A stretch of 11,408 nucleotides of DNA from CAZJAT01 sp964544145 (GTDB taxonomy: Bacteria; Hydrothermota; 32-111). Location of the stretch: assembly GCA_964544145.1 (NCBI GenBank), contig CAZJAT010000038.1, positions 1 through 11,408 of the forward strand. Reading direction: 5' to 3'. The position numbers and the translations under genes are program-made. Every line of letters starts with the position of its first letter. Position 1 is the first letter of the stretch. Below the pieces are notes generated by a model, which was not told where the DNA came from, did no database searches, and saw only the letters and a list, made by a program, of their open reading frames with translations. Positions 1-6,841 of this stretch are shown here, piece by piece.

Positions 1-30
1 CATTGATTCGGTATGCGGGATAATGTCGAG

Positions 31-102
31 GCCTGGGGGAAAATAGTAAGCTGGTAAGCTGGTGGCTGGTAAAATAGTTACTGGTGAGCTGGTGGCTGGT
101 AA
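31..102. repeat. Left copy of CTGGT-type composite repeat
   Basis: A 17-nt leader (GCCTGGGGGAAAATAGT, 31-47) is followed by an array of short CTGGTAA / GCTGGTGG / CTGGTGA words. Positions 51-85 match 11370-11404 exactly over 35 nt, and the leader matches 11320-11336 at 16 of 17 positions. The same mosaic element therefore flanks both ends of the window in the same orientation. It has no open frame of note and no transposase nearby. Its function is unknown; it resembles a dispersed low-complexity intergenic repeat rather than a CRISPR array, because the words are too short and have no spacers. Confidence 0.85.
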
Positions 103-150
103 TAAAGAAAGAAATAAAGAAATAAACAATCAAATCAAATCAAATCAAAT
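101..150. repeat. A/G-rich tract and AATCA microsatellite
   Basis: Positions 101-127 are almost entirely A and G with scattered T (AATAAAGAAAG-type words). They run into 4.6 perfect copies of the pentamer AATCA at 128-150. Such a tract could change length by slippage. It lies about 90 bp upstream of the lipoprotein gene, so a regulatory effect is possible but nothing here shows one. Confidence 0.75.
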
Positions 151-166
151 GTACTTGTAATCTGTC

Positions 167-189
167 ACTTGAAACCTGAACCTTGAACA
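167..189. repeat. TTGAAMC-type short degenerate repeat
   Basis: Three imperfect tandem words of the form C(T)TGAA(A)C are seen: CTTGAAAC, CTGAAC and CTTGAAC. This is a different low-complexity family from the CTGGT array, yet both sit in the same intergenic region. The stretch 1-237 otherwise holds no gene that can be supported. Confidence 0.6.
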
Positions 190-203
190 TCTTCACACAG
201 GTA

Positions 204-231
204 TTGATTTGATTACATAATTTTCTATAAT
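204..231 (+). promoter_or_regulatory. Probable promoter of the lipoprotein gene, leaderless
   Basis: A perfect TATAAT lies at 226-231 with TTGATT (4 of 6 matches to TTGACA) at 204-209 and a 16-bp spacer. The -10 box ends only 6 nt before the ATG at 238. Initiation about 7 nt downstream would therefore start the mRNA at or next to the A of the start codon. No SD-like sequence precedes this ATG, which agrees with a leaderless message. Confidence 0.55.
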
Positions 232-237
232 TATTAT

Positions 238-1152
238 ATGCGACAAATATTTAGCCTAATAATGATGATTTTGATTATAAGCGGATGCAGTATATTTCCA
301 TTTCACAGTGAGAATGTGTCCGTTATTACAGGTGATATTGATTTTTCAGGAAATACATTAGCATTATGCAGATCTGTTGTTTCATCAGAGATAGAGAATA
401 TGATTTACTGGGTAACTGGTTATGTGTTCTATGAGATAGATATTGAAACGGGTCAATACTATGAATCAAAGATTGAACTTAATTCATACTATGCTCATGT
501 GGATATAACCGGTCCTTCAATCTGTAAAACAAATAAGCATTATTTTATTTCATCAAAACAGCTAAGTGAAGTGCTTATGTACAATACAGAAGTACACACA
601 ATGGAAGTTGCAGGAAATGAAATAATCAAAGCAATAAGATTGAGTGTATCGCCGGATGAGTCGGAATACATAATGATTGAGAATCTATCAGAGAAACTCA
701 CATATCATAATAATAAAACAGGTGATACAAGGTATTATGTAGTAAGTGATGCTTCCGGCAATGCCTTTCTCAGTGCTGACTGGGACAATGGCTTAGCAGC
801 ATATTATTCAGACAAAGACGGTATTATGCACATCATTGATATTATACATAATGAAGAGCATTTAATTGATTTGTCAAATGAATATATATTGGGAAGAGAG
901 ATAAATATTATAAAGGGCATAAAATGGATTAATGGAGATGTTCTTGTTGATATGTGGTATGAACCGGGTTTACTCCAGATTTCATATGATACAGAATGGA
1001 AACCTAAACAGTGGATTATGGAAAAATACTTTTACATGAATGAAGACAGCATATTCTGCAATGCGGATGATTCGGGTTTGACTATGAATATATACATATA
1101 CAGTAAAAACGATGATTTGATAAGAAAATTAAGTATTACTTCCAGTTTCTGA
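238..1152 (+). CDS. Putative secreted lipoprotein, beta-propeller-like, unknown function
   Basis: The 304-residue product starts with a short basic n-region (MRQ), a hydrophobic stretch and the lipobox I14-S15-G16-C17, so it should be processed by signal peptidase II and anchored in a membrane facing the periplasm or outside. The mature part has no motif I recognise. It is rich in short beta-strand-like segments with blade-like phrases such as SVSPDESEYIMI and SADWDNGLAAYYSD, which suggests a TolB/YVTN-like beta-propeller; this is inference only. The start at 238 is preferred because it gives a proper signal peptide, although it has no SD and the -10 box is only 6 nt away. The gene converges on topA and their last 24 bp overlap, leaving no room for a terminator between them. 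Confidence 0.7.
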   Translation: MRQIFSLIMMILIISGCSIFPFHSENVSVITGDIDFSGNTLALCRSVVSSEIENMIYWVTGYVFYEIDIETGQYYESKIELNSYYAHVDITGPSICKTNKHYFISSKQLSEVLMYNTEVHTMEVAGNEIIKAIRLSVSPDESEYIMIENLSEKLTYHNNKTGDTRYYVVSDASGNAFLSADWDNGLAAYYSDKDGIMHIIDIIHNEEHLIDLSNEYILGREINIIKGIKWINGDVLVDMWYEPGLLQISYDTEWKPKQWIMEKYFYMNEDSIFCNADDSGLTMNIYIYSKNDDLIRKLSITSSF

Positions 1153-3306
1153 GTGATTACATTTAGGACACACAATGGATCCTCTCTTTTGTTCCATATA
1201 ATGATTTCCGCATGACGGACATACCTGTTTTACAGGTTTGTTCCATGATGCAAATTTACATTTTGGATAATTGCTGCAGCCCCAGAATAATCGTCTCTTT
1301 CCCGTTTGTTTTTCAACTAATTCCCCATCACCGCATTCAGGACATTTTATACCTGTTGTAAGCGGTTTGGTAAATTTACATTTCGGATAATCACTGCAGG
1401 CTATAAATCTGCCAAATCGTCCTCTCTTTATAATCAATTCCTTTCCGCATTCGGGACATTGTTCGCCAGTCAGTTTTTCTTCATCAAGGGGTTTTGTATT
1501 CTTACAAGCAGGGTAATTGGAACAGGCTAAAAATTTACCGAAACGTCCCCATTTAACTATCATCGGAGAACCACATTTTTCACATTTGATGTCAGTTTCT
1601 TCTTCCAGGTCTTTTTTGATACTCTTGGAATTGCTCATTGCATTATCAAGTGCTGCTTTGAAATCGCTGTAGAATAATTTCAATATTTCCAAATGTTCAG
1701 TTTTTGCTTCTTCTATTGTATCAAGTTTTTCTTCCAATTGAGCTGTAAATTGTACATTGACAATCCCAGGGAAATATTCAACAAGCACTTTATTGACAAT
1801 TCTCCCTAATTCTGTTGGAATGAATTTTTTCTGATCCCTTTCCACATAACTGCGCTTGAGCAGTATATCTATAATTGAAGCATATGTGCTTGGTCTGCCT
1901 ATTCCTTCTTTCTCCAATGTCTTAACAAGTGAGGCATCAGTAAATCGTGCAGGCGGTTTTGTTTCCTCAACAGAGATATTCAACTCATTGAGATTCACTC
2001 TGTCTCCGGATTTCATTAATGGAATATCAATCTTGTCTTTACCGGTTCTTGAAAAAGGATATATACGCAGAAAACCATCAAATAACATTGTTGAACCTGA
2101 TGCTCTGAATAAATGATTTTTCGCTTTTATATCAGCAGTTGTAATATTAAATCTTGCATCAGTCATCTGACAGGCGACAGCTCTTTTCCAGATAAGTGAA
2201 TAAAGTTTATACTGATCTTTTGTGAGGGATGATTCAATATGCTCAGGTATCAGTGAAATATCCGATGGTCTTATGGCTTCATGAGCATCCTGAGAACGTT
2301 TACCTGATTTGAATATTTTTTTCTTTGCAGGCAGATATTCTTTGCCCATTGATTCTCCGATATATGTCCTTATTGAATCTACAATTTCATCTGCAAGACG
2401 TACTGAATCTGTCCTCATATATGTTATCAAACCAGTCAATTTACCTTCAATTTCCAGGCCCTCATATAATTGTTGAGCAATTCTCATGGTTTTTTTTGCC
2501 GGGAAACTGTAAAGATTAGCAGCTGTCTGTTGTAATGTGCTCGTTATAAATGGCGGCAATGATGATTGTTTCTTCTCATTTGTTTTAAATACATCTATAT
2601 GATATTCACATCCCTTTAATTCTTTTTCAATTTCTTCCTGTTTCCCTATTTCAACGGTCTCTATCTTAACATCATTTAATTTAATCATGTCAGCTTCAAA
2701 TAAACTGGATGAATGTTCAAATACACCCTTGATCTTGAAGAATTTTTTCGGTTTGAATTTATCAATCTTATCTTCTTTTTCACATATTAGTCTGAGAGCA
2801 ACACTCTGTACCCTGCCTGCTGAGAGACCTGTACGTATAGATCTCCATAAAAATGGAGAAACCTGATAACCGACTATGCGGTCCAGAATCCGTCTTGTAA
2901 ACTGGGATTTTACTAAATTGGCATCAATTGAACGTGGTTCAGACAAACCCTTTTGAATACCCTTTTTTGTGATTTCATAAAATAGAACCCTCTGTATATC
3001 CTGTTTGTCAGTGATATTAATAATAGAATTGATGAAGTATGCAATTGCCTCTCCCTCTCGGTCAGGGTCAGTTGCGATGTATATATGTTCGGCTTTTTCA
3101 GATTCTTTCTTTATAGTGCTTATAACAGTTTTCTTTGTTTTGATTGGATTGAATTGAGGGGTGAAATCATTTTCAATATCAATACCCAGCTCTTTTTCGG
3201 GAAGATCAATGATATGACCCTTTGAGGAAATAACCTTAAAATCCTTTCCTGCGTAATTTTTTATTGTTTTTGCTTTTGTCGGGGATTCCACTATTATTAG
3301 ATTCAT
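1129..3306 (-). CDS. topA: DNA topoisomerase I (type IA)
   Basis: The 725-residue enzyme relaxes negatively supercoiled DNA by cutting and passing single strands. The N-terminal TOPRIM domain opens with MNLIIVESPTKAKTI (E7) and carries the acidic triad in DPDREGEA (D80, D82, E84). The active-site tyrosine is Y296 in GLITYMRTDS, with R298 beside it. The motif EGIGRPSTYASII near 468-480 is also typical. The C-terminus has three topoisomerase C4 zinc fingers (C575-C601, C617-C643, C655-C683) and a fourth CxxC...CxxC ribbon (C696-C716). The ATG overlaps the rluD stop (TAATG), and a good SD, GGGAGA, lies in the last rluD codons. This is the last gene of the operon; its 3' end runs 24 bp into the convergent lipoprotein gene. 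Confidence 0.98.
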   Translation of the reverse strand: MNLIIVESPTKAKTIKNYAGKDFKVISSKGHIIDLPEKELGIDIENDFTPQFNPIKTKKTVISTIKKESEKAEHIYIATDPDREGEAIAYFINSIINITDKQDIQRVLFYEITKKGIQKGLSEPRSIDANLVKSQFTRRILDRIVGYQVSPFLWRSIRTGLSAGRVQSVALRLICEKEDKIDKFKPKKFFKIKGVFEHSSSLFEADMIKLNDVKIETVEIGKQEEIEKELKGCEYHIDVFKTNEKKQSSLPPFITSTLQQTAANLYSFPAKKTMRIAQQLYEGLEIEGKLTGLITYMRTDSVRLADEIVDSIRTYIGESMGKEYLPAKKKIFKSGKRSQDAHEAIRPSDISLIPEHIESSLTKDQYKLYSLIWKRAVACQMTDARFNITTADIKAKNHLFRASGSTMLFDGFLRIYPFSRTGKDKIDIPLMKSGDRVNLNELNISVEETKPPARFTDASLVKTLEKEGIGRPSTYASIIDILLKRSYVERDQKKFIPTELGRIVNKVLVEYFPGIVNVQFTAQLEEKLDTIEEAKTEHLEILKLFYSDFKAALDNAMSNSKSIKKDLEEETDIKCEKCGSPMIVKWGRFGKFLACSNYPACKNTKPLDEEKLTGEQCPECGKELIIKRGRFGRFIACSDYPKCKFTKPLTTGIKCPECGDGELVEKQTGKRRLFWGCSNYPKCKFASWNKPVKQVCPSCGNHYMEQKRGSIVCPKCNHSETGSNT

Positions 3307-4283
3307 TAATTCTCCCGTTTAAGATTATTCAGATAATTCATCAATATTATCATGTCATCAGGAAGTGGTGCATAAAAAACCATATATTCATTTGTGACAG
3401 GATGATGCAGACCCAATGATGCAGAATGTAATGCCTGTCGCTCCATCAGACTATTTATATTATCAAAATGTTTCTTTATGTCAATATCCAGATCCTTTAT
3501 TGCCGATTTGGCATATGTACCATAATAATCATCTCCAATGACTGGATGTCCCAGATGTGAGAGATGAACCCTTATCTGATGCGTTCTGCCCGTATGAAGT
3601 TTGATTTTTAATGCTGTGGCAATTTTATAATCTTGGATTTTATTGATTATTGTAATGGCGTTTTTGCTGTTTACCGGTGTTACTGCCATCAGTTTCCTAT
3701 TGGAAAGATTTCTTCCTATAGGTTCATCTATCTTAATATATTTTCTGACAATTTCTCCCCAAACAACGGAGAAATAAATTCTATTTATTTCTCTTCTCTC
3801 AATCTGCATCGATAGATTTGTATGTGCTTCAGGTGTTTTGGCAAAAACCATTGCTCCGGTTGTATCTTTATCCAACCTATGTACAACACCTGGTCTTGAT
3901 TTCTCACCACCGCTTATTTCTGTATGATAGAGCAAGGCATTGACCATTGTCCCGCCTCTATTGCCTTTTGCAGGATGAACAACAATATTTTTCTGTTTAT
4001 TAATAATTATTATATGTTCATCTTCATAGAGAATGGTGAGAGGTATATCTTCAGCCTCAATATCGTCATGAGTCAGACGATTGTATGTGACAATGATATG
4101 GTCTCCTGTTTTGACTTTATATGAAGGTTTGGAGGGTTTGCCATTGACAGAAACTCTTCCATCCTGAATGAGCATATTAAGACGGTTCCTTGACAAACGC
4201 ACACCTATAGTCCTTAAATACAGGTCTAATCGAATATTTATTGTTTCTGTCTTTACTGTATGGTCAAGATTTACTTCAGGCAT
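3306..4283 (-). CDS. rluD: Large-subunit rRNA pseudouridine synthase, RluD/RluA family
   Basis: The 325-residue product is the length of E. coli RluD (about 326). An S4 RNA-binding domain spans roughly residues 17-65 (IRLDLYLRTIGVRLSRNRLN region). The catalytic domain has the signature HRLDKDTTG at 135-143, with D138 as the catalytic aspartate, and the family's later motif LHTGRTHQIRVHLSHLGHP. RluD itself makes pseudouridines in helix 69 of 23S rRNA; the RluA/RluC/RluD subfamilies are hard to separate by eye, but the S4 domain and length favour RluD. The start lies inside rph with an 8-bp overlap (4276-4283), and the stop shares one base with the topA ATG, so translational coupling is likely on both sides. 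Confidence 0.92.
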   Translation of the reverse strand: MPEVNLDHTVKTETINIRLDLYLRTIGVRLSRNRLNMLIQDGRVSVNGKPSKPSYKVKTGDHIIVTYNRLTHDDIEAEDIPLTILYEDEHIIIINKQKNIVVHPAKGNRGGTMVNALLYHTEISGGEKSRPGVVHRLDKDTTGAMVFAKTPEAHTNLSMQIERREINRIYFSVVWGEIVRKYIKIDEPIGRNLSNRKLMAVTPVNSKNAITIINKIQDYKIATALKIKLHTGRTHQIRVHLSHLGHPVIGDDYYGTYAKSAIKDLDIDIKKHFDNINSLMERQALHSASLGLHHPVTNEYMVFYAPLPDDMIILMNYLNNLKREN

Positions 4284-4959
4284 AATTGCCGGCTCTCTTG
4301 ATTTTCTTGATAATTTTATTTATATCTGTTTTTGCTATTTTCATCATTTTATTCAGCTGTGCCGATGAAAATACATCTTTTTCACCTGTTGCCTGAATCT
4401 CTGCAATTTTACCGAATTCATTCATAACAATATTCATATCTGTGTCGGCATTTGAGTCAAGTTTATAATCAATGTCATCATATATTTCTCCATCAATTAT
4501 TCCAACACTTACAGCACCGATGAAATATTTAATCGGATTTTTATCAATTATATGCTTTTCAAGCATTTCCTTAAACAGAACTGCAAGAACATACATTCCG
4601 CCATTAATGGAAGCAGTCCTTGTCCCGCCATCTGCTTCTATTACATCTGCATCAATGATAATTGATTTTCCTGGAATAAGGGATAGGTCTACAGCATTCC
4701 GCAATGAACGGGCTATAAGGCGTTCTATTTCTAGATTTCTTTTATTTATACTGGCTCTTTCCCTGCGCACCCTTTGATTTCCGGAACGGGGCAGCATAGA
4801 ATATTCTGCCGTTATCCACCCGGAAATATCTGCATTCAAAAAAGGAGGGACTCGGTTGTTTACTGTCGCACTTATCAATACCCGTGTATTTCCCATTGAT
4901 ATCATACAGGATGCTGTTTCATTCTTCAAATAATGCGTTTTTATGGAAAATTTTCTCAT
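4276..4959 (-). CDS. rph: Ribonuclease PH (N-terminally short)
   Basis: RNase PH is a phosphate-dependent 3'-5' exonuclease that trims tRNA 3' ends. The 227-residue product aligns along most of the family. Family landmarks are GWITAEYSMLPRS, R74 (equivalent to E. coli R86), GGTRTAS with R114 (phosphate site), and D168/D174 in LDSNADTDMN (metal site). It begins MRKFSIKTHYLK, so the usual first 12-16 residues, including the conserved RxDGR-like stretch, are absent. No upstream in-frame extension is possible because an in-frame stop lies at 4972-4974. The start is supported by AGGAG at 4965-4969, six bases from the ATG and overlapping the mnmE stop TAG. The 3' end overlaps rluD by 8 bp. Confidence 0.94.
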   Translation of the reverse strand: MRKFSIKTHYLKNETASCMISMGNTRVLISATVNNRVPPFLNADISGWITAEYSMLPRSGNQRVRRERASINKRNLEIERLIARSLRNAVDLSLIPGKSIIIDADVIEADGGTRTASINGGMYVLAVLFKEMLEKHIIDKNPIKYFIGAVSVGIIDGEIYDDIDYKLDSNADTDMNIVMNEFGKIAEIQATGEKDVFSSAQLNKMMKIAKTDINKIIKKIKRAGNYA

Positions 4960-4964
4960 TAAAT

Positions 4965-4970
4965 CTCCTA
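4965..4970 (-). promoter_or_regulatory. SD of rph overlapping the mnmE stop
   Basis: On the - strand the sequence reads TAGGAG: the mnmE stop TAG (4968-4970) shares bases with the SD AGGAG (4965-4969), followed by GATTTA-type spacing to the ATG at 4959. A ribosome ending mnmE would stand on the rph initiation site, which points to coupled translation. This site also fixes the rph start. Confidence 0.75.
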
Positions 4971-6293
4971 TTTACCTATACAGAATTTATCAAATATAAT
5001 GTTCAATATATCTGTGTCAGTTATATGTCCGAAAAGATTGCCTATAAGGTCAATCATATTACTGCATATTTCGCTGAGTTTTTCAGGTTCATGCAAAATA
5101 ACTTTTTTATCTATTGAATCGGCAATATGTTTTATCTGTAAAACAGTATCGGCTTCACGTTCATTAATCACAAGTGCTTTTCCGGATGAAAATGCCATAT
5201 CAATGTGCTCTATTATACTTCTGTTGATAATGTCTGCCATATCATTGTCTTTTAATGCCGAGATGCATATTGTGTTTTCAGGACAATTTTCATTATCACT
5301 TAAATCTCTTTTATTTCCAATCAGTATATAATTATATGCGCTGATATCATTCATTATCTGCTTGTCTTTCTCTGTGAAACCCTTGCTTAAATCATATATC
5401 ATAATAATAATATCAGCATCATTATACATATCAAATGCTTTTTTTATTCCCATCTTCTCTGCTTTATGTTCCGCTTCCCTTATGCCTGCAGAATCCATAA
5501 GCAGTACAGGCAGACCCTCAATATTTATCCACTCAGTGAGTATGTCCCTTGTTGTTCCAGGTTCATCTGTTATTATTGCCCTGTCTTCCTGTATCATTTT
5601 ATTGAATATTGTGGATTTACCGCAATTAGACTGTCCGGTAAGTAAAACCTTCAATCCATTAGACATGAGTACTCCCTTATTTGCATTATCTGCAATAAGA
5701 TGAGTTTTATCAGATATTCTACTGAGAATTTCATCCACAAATTTAATATCATACTCAATATCATCAGGGAAATCTAATGAACCGTCAATATGTATTTTGA
5801 GTTCCATAATAAAATTTTTAAGCTCAATTAAATTCTCAGATAATGAACCTTCATTTATTGTCAGACCGAGAGCATGCATTTCCTTTGTTCTTGCATTTAT
5901 TATTGATAAAACCGATTCTGCCTGAAGCAGATCCATTTTGTTGTTCAGATAACCTCTCTTTGTAAATTCACCTTTTTCAGCTTGTTTTAAGCCCAGTGCA
6001 ATGAGACTCTGCTTAAGCAAATTGACAGATGCTAAGCCGCCATGAACCGAGATCTCAGCCACATCCTCGCCGGTATAAGAATCCGGAGCTTGGAAAAAAG
6101 AAACAACTGCTCTATCTATATACTGCTTATCATGAATTAACTTACGAATGTAGATATGATGATGCTCTGGTTTCTCAATTCCGCATATATGATTAAGAAT
6201 TTCCGCTGTTCTGCTGCCTGATATCCTGACGACAGCAATGGCTGATACGCCTGGCGGTGTTATTTGTGCGAAGATGGTCTGTCTTTCTTCCAA
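4968..6293 (-). CDS. mnmE: tRNA modification GTPase MnmE (TrmE), TTG start
   Basis: MnmE acts with MnmG to install the aminomethyl-type group at U34 of certain tRNAs; mnmG is not in the window. The 441 residues show the whole family plan. The N-terminal domain opens LEERQTIFAQITPPG. The G domain has G1 GQSNCGKS (220-227), G2 within DEPGTTRD (243-250), G3 DSAG (267-270), G4 NKRD (327-330) and G5 SAL (345-347). The C-terminus is the invariant CIGK with C438. The first codon is TTG (6293), since no ATG lies in frame near the conserved N-terminus, and only a weak AGG precedes it. The gene overlaps the end of jag by 34 bp and is in the -1 frame relative to it, downstream of a slippery A AAA AAC, so it might also be expressed as a frameshift fusion. 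Confidence 0.96.
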   Translation of the reverse strand: MEERQTIFAQITPPGVSAIAVVRISGSRTAEILNHICGIEKPEHHHIYIRKLIHDKQYIDRAVVSFFQAPDSYTGEDVAEISVHGGLASVNLLKQSLIALGLKQAEKGEFTKRGYLNNKMDLLQAESVLSIINARTKEMHALGLTINEGSLSENLIELKNFIMELKIHIDGSLDFPDDIEYDIKFVDEILSRISDKTHLIADNANKGVLMSNGLKVLLTGQSNCGKSTIFNKMIQEDRAIITDEPGTTRDILTEWINIEGLPVLLMDSAGIREAEHKAEKMGIKKAFDMYNDADIIIMIYDLSKGFTEKDKQIMNDISAYNYILIGNKRDLSDNENCPENTICISALKDNDMADIINRSIIEHIDMAFSSGKALVINEREADTVLQIKHIADSIDKKVILHEPEKLSEICSNMIDLIGNLFGHITDTDILNIIFDKFCIGK

Positions 6294-6841
6294 TGCCTGC
6301 TTGATTTGTTTTTTTGTTTCTGAATTACATAACCTTTTATATCTATAAACACTTGCTTGTTTATATGAGATTTTTTTAGCATTTTATTCAATACAATCTG
6401 CAATGCTTCTATAGTTTTTCCATTTTTTCCAATCAGCAGATTTGCATCATCTGTTTCCTTTATTATAATTCTGTATTTGCTGTTTAATGAGGCGATTTTT
6501 GGATTAACGGAAAATCCCATAAGGTCAGTTAGAGTTATAAATTTATCGAGAATTTCTTTTTCTTCTTCCGGATTTTCTGTTTCATTATCTTCATGCGTAA
6601 TTTTATCTGAAATATATTTTTCAGGTATATCCTCTTTTTCAAATTCATTTGTGCATATAAGACGCACCTTTGCTTTTTTTGTACCGAATTTCAGGAAACC
6701 GCTCTTTGGTTCATCAAGTATTTCAATTTCAACATTTTCTATTGTTGTTTGAAGCTCTTCTAAACCCAAACGGACAGCTTCTTCAACAGAAGCGCCTTCA
6801 ATTTCAATCATTTTGTTCAATTTCTTTTCTTTTTGTTTCAT
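6260..6841 (-). CDS. jag: Jag/KhpB RNA-binding protein lacking the R3H domain
   Basis: The product has 193 residues. A Jag-N domain spans about 11-63 (MIEIEGASVEEAV to KKAKVRL), then comes an acidic linker (65-100) and a KH domain at about 105-175 with the GxxG loop G138-K-N-G141. The R3H domain that normally follows is missing: after DIKGYVIQKQKN only a basic tail, KSSRHWKKDRPSSHK, remains, and it overlaps mnmE. Jag/KhpB proteins bind RNA and, in Firmicutes, act with KhpA in cell-division and envelope control; the role here is inferred only from the family. The ATG at 6841 has a good SD (AAGGA) and overlaps yidC by 38 bp. An alternative ATG at 6811 (M11) would fit the usual domain start better but has no clear SD. 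Confidence 0.88.
   Translation of the reverse strand: MKQKEKKLNKMIEIEGASVEEAVRLGLEELQTTIENVEIEILDEPKSGFLKFGTKKAKVRLICTNEFEKEDIPEKYISDKITHEDNETENPEEEKEILDKFITLTDLMGFSVNPKIASLNSKYRIIIKETDDANLLIGKNGKTIEALQIVLNKMLKKSHINKQVFIDIKGYVIQKQKNKSSRHWKKDRPSSHK
6308..6314 (-). promoter_or_regulatory. Possible -1 frameshift slippery heptamer (A AAA AAC)
   Basis: In the jag frame codons 176-178 read CAA AAA AAC, giving the canonical X XXY YYZ heptamer A AAA AAC in the correct phase. A -1 slip continues as CAA ATC AAG CAG GCA TTG, which is exactly the mnmE frame, five codons before its TTG start. The predicted fusion would be 178 + 5 + 441 = 624 residues. No stimulatory hairpin or upstream SD was demonstrated. 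Runs of A are common in AT-rich DNA, so this is a candidate only. Confidence 0.35.

Noticed and set aside
1..46. Possible 3' end of an upstream gene
   Set aside because: Three frames end at 6, 23 and 46 respectively, with only 1-14 codons visible in each. The longest (ending SRPGGK before TAG at 44-46) overlaps the repeat leader. Too little is present to choose a frame or a product.
31..102. CRISPR array
   Set aside because: The repeat words are 6-15 nt, degenerate and directly abutting. There are no unique spacers of constant length and no cas genes.
4812..4820. DnaA-box-like TTATCCACC
   Set aside because: It is a single 8-of-9 match inside the conserved rph coding region, with no cluster of boxes nearby.
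4472..5703. Open frames of about 100 codons on the + strand opposite rph and mnmE
   Set aside because: They lie fully antisense to well-conserved genes, have no SD or recognisable motif, and reflect the codon bias of the opposite strand.
6308..6316. A7 run as a sequencing error that split one gene
   Set aside because: Jag and MnmE are separate families, and MnmE has a normal N-terminus right after the overlap. An indel would create an unusual fusion rather than repair a normal gene. It cannot be fully excluded without reads.
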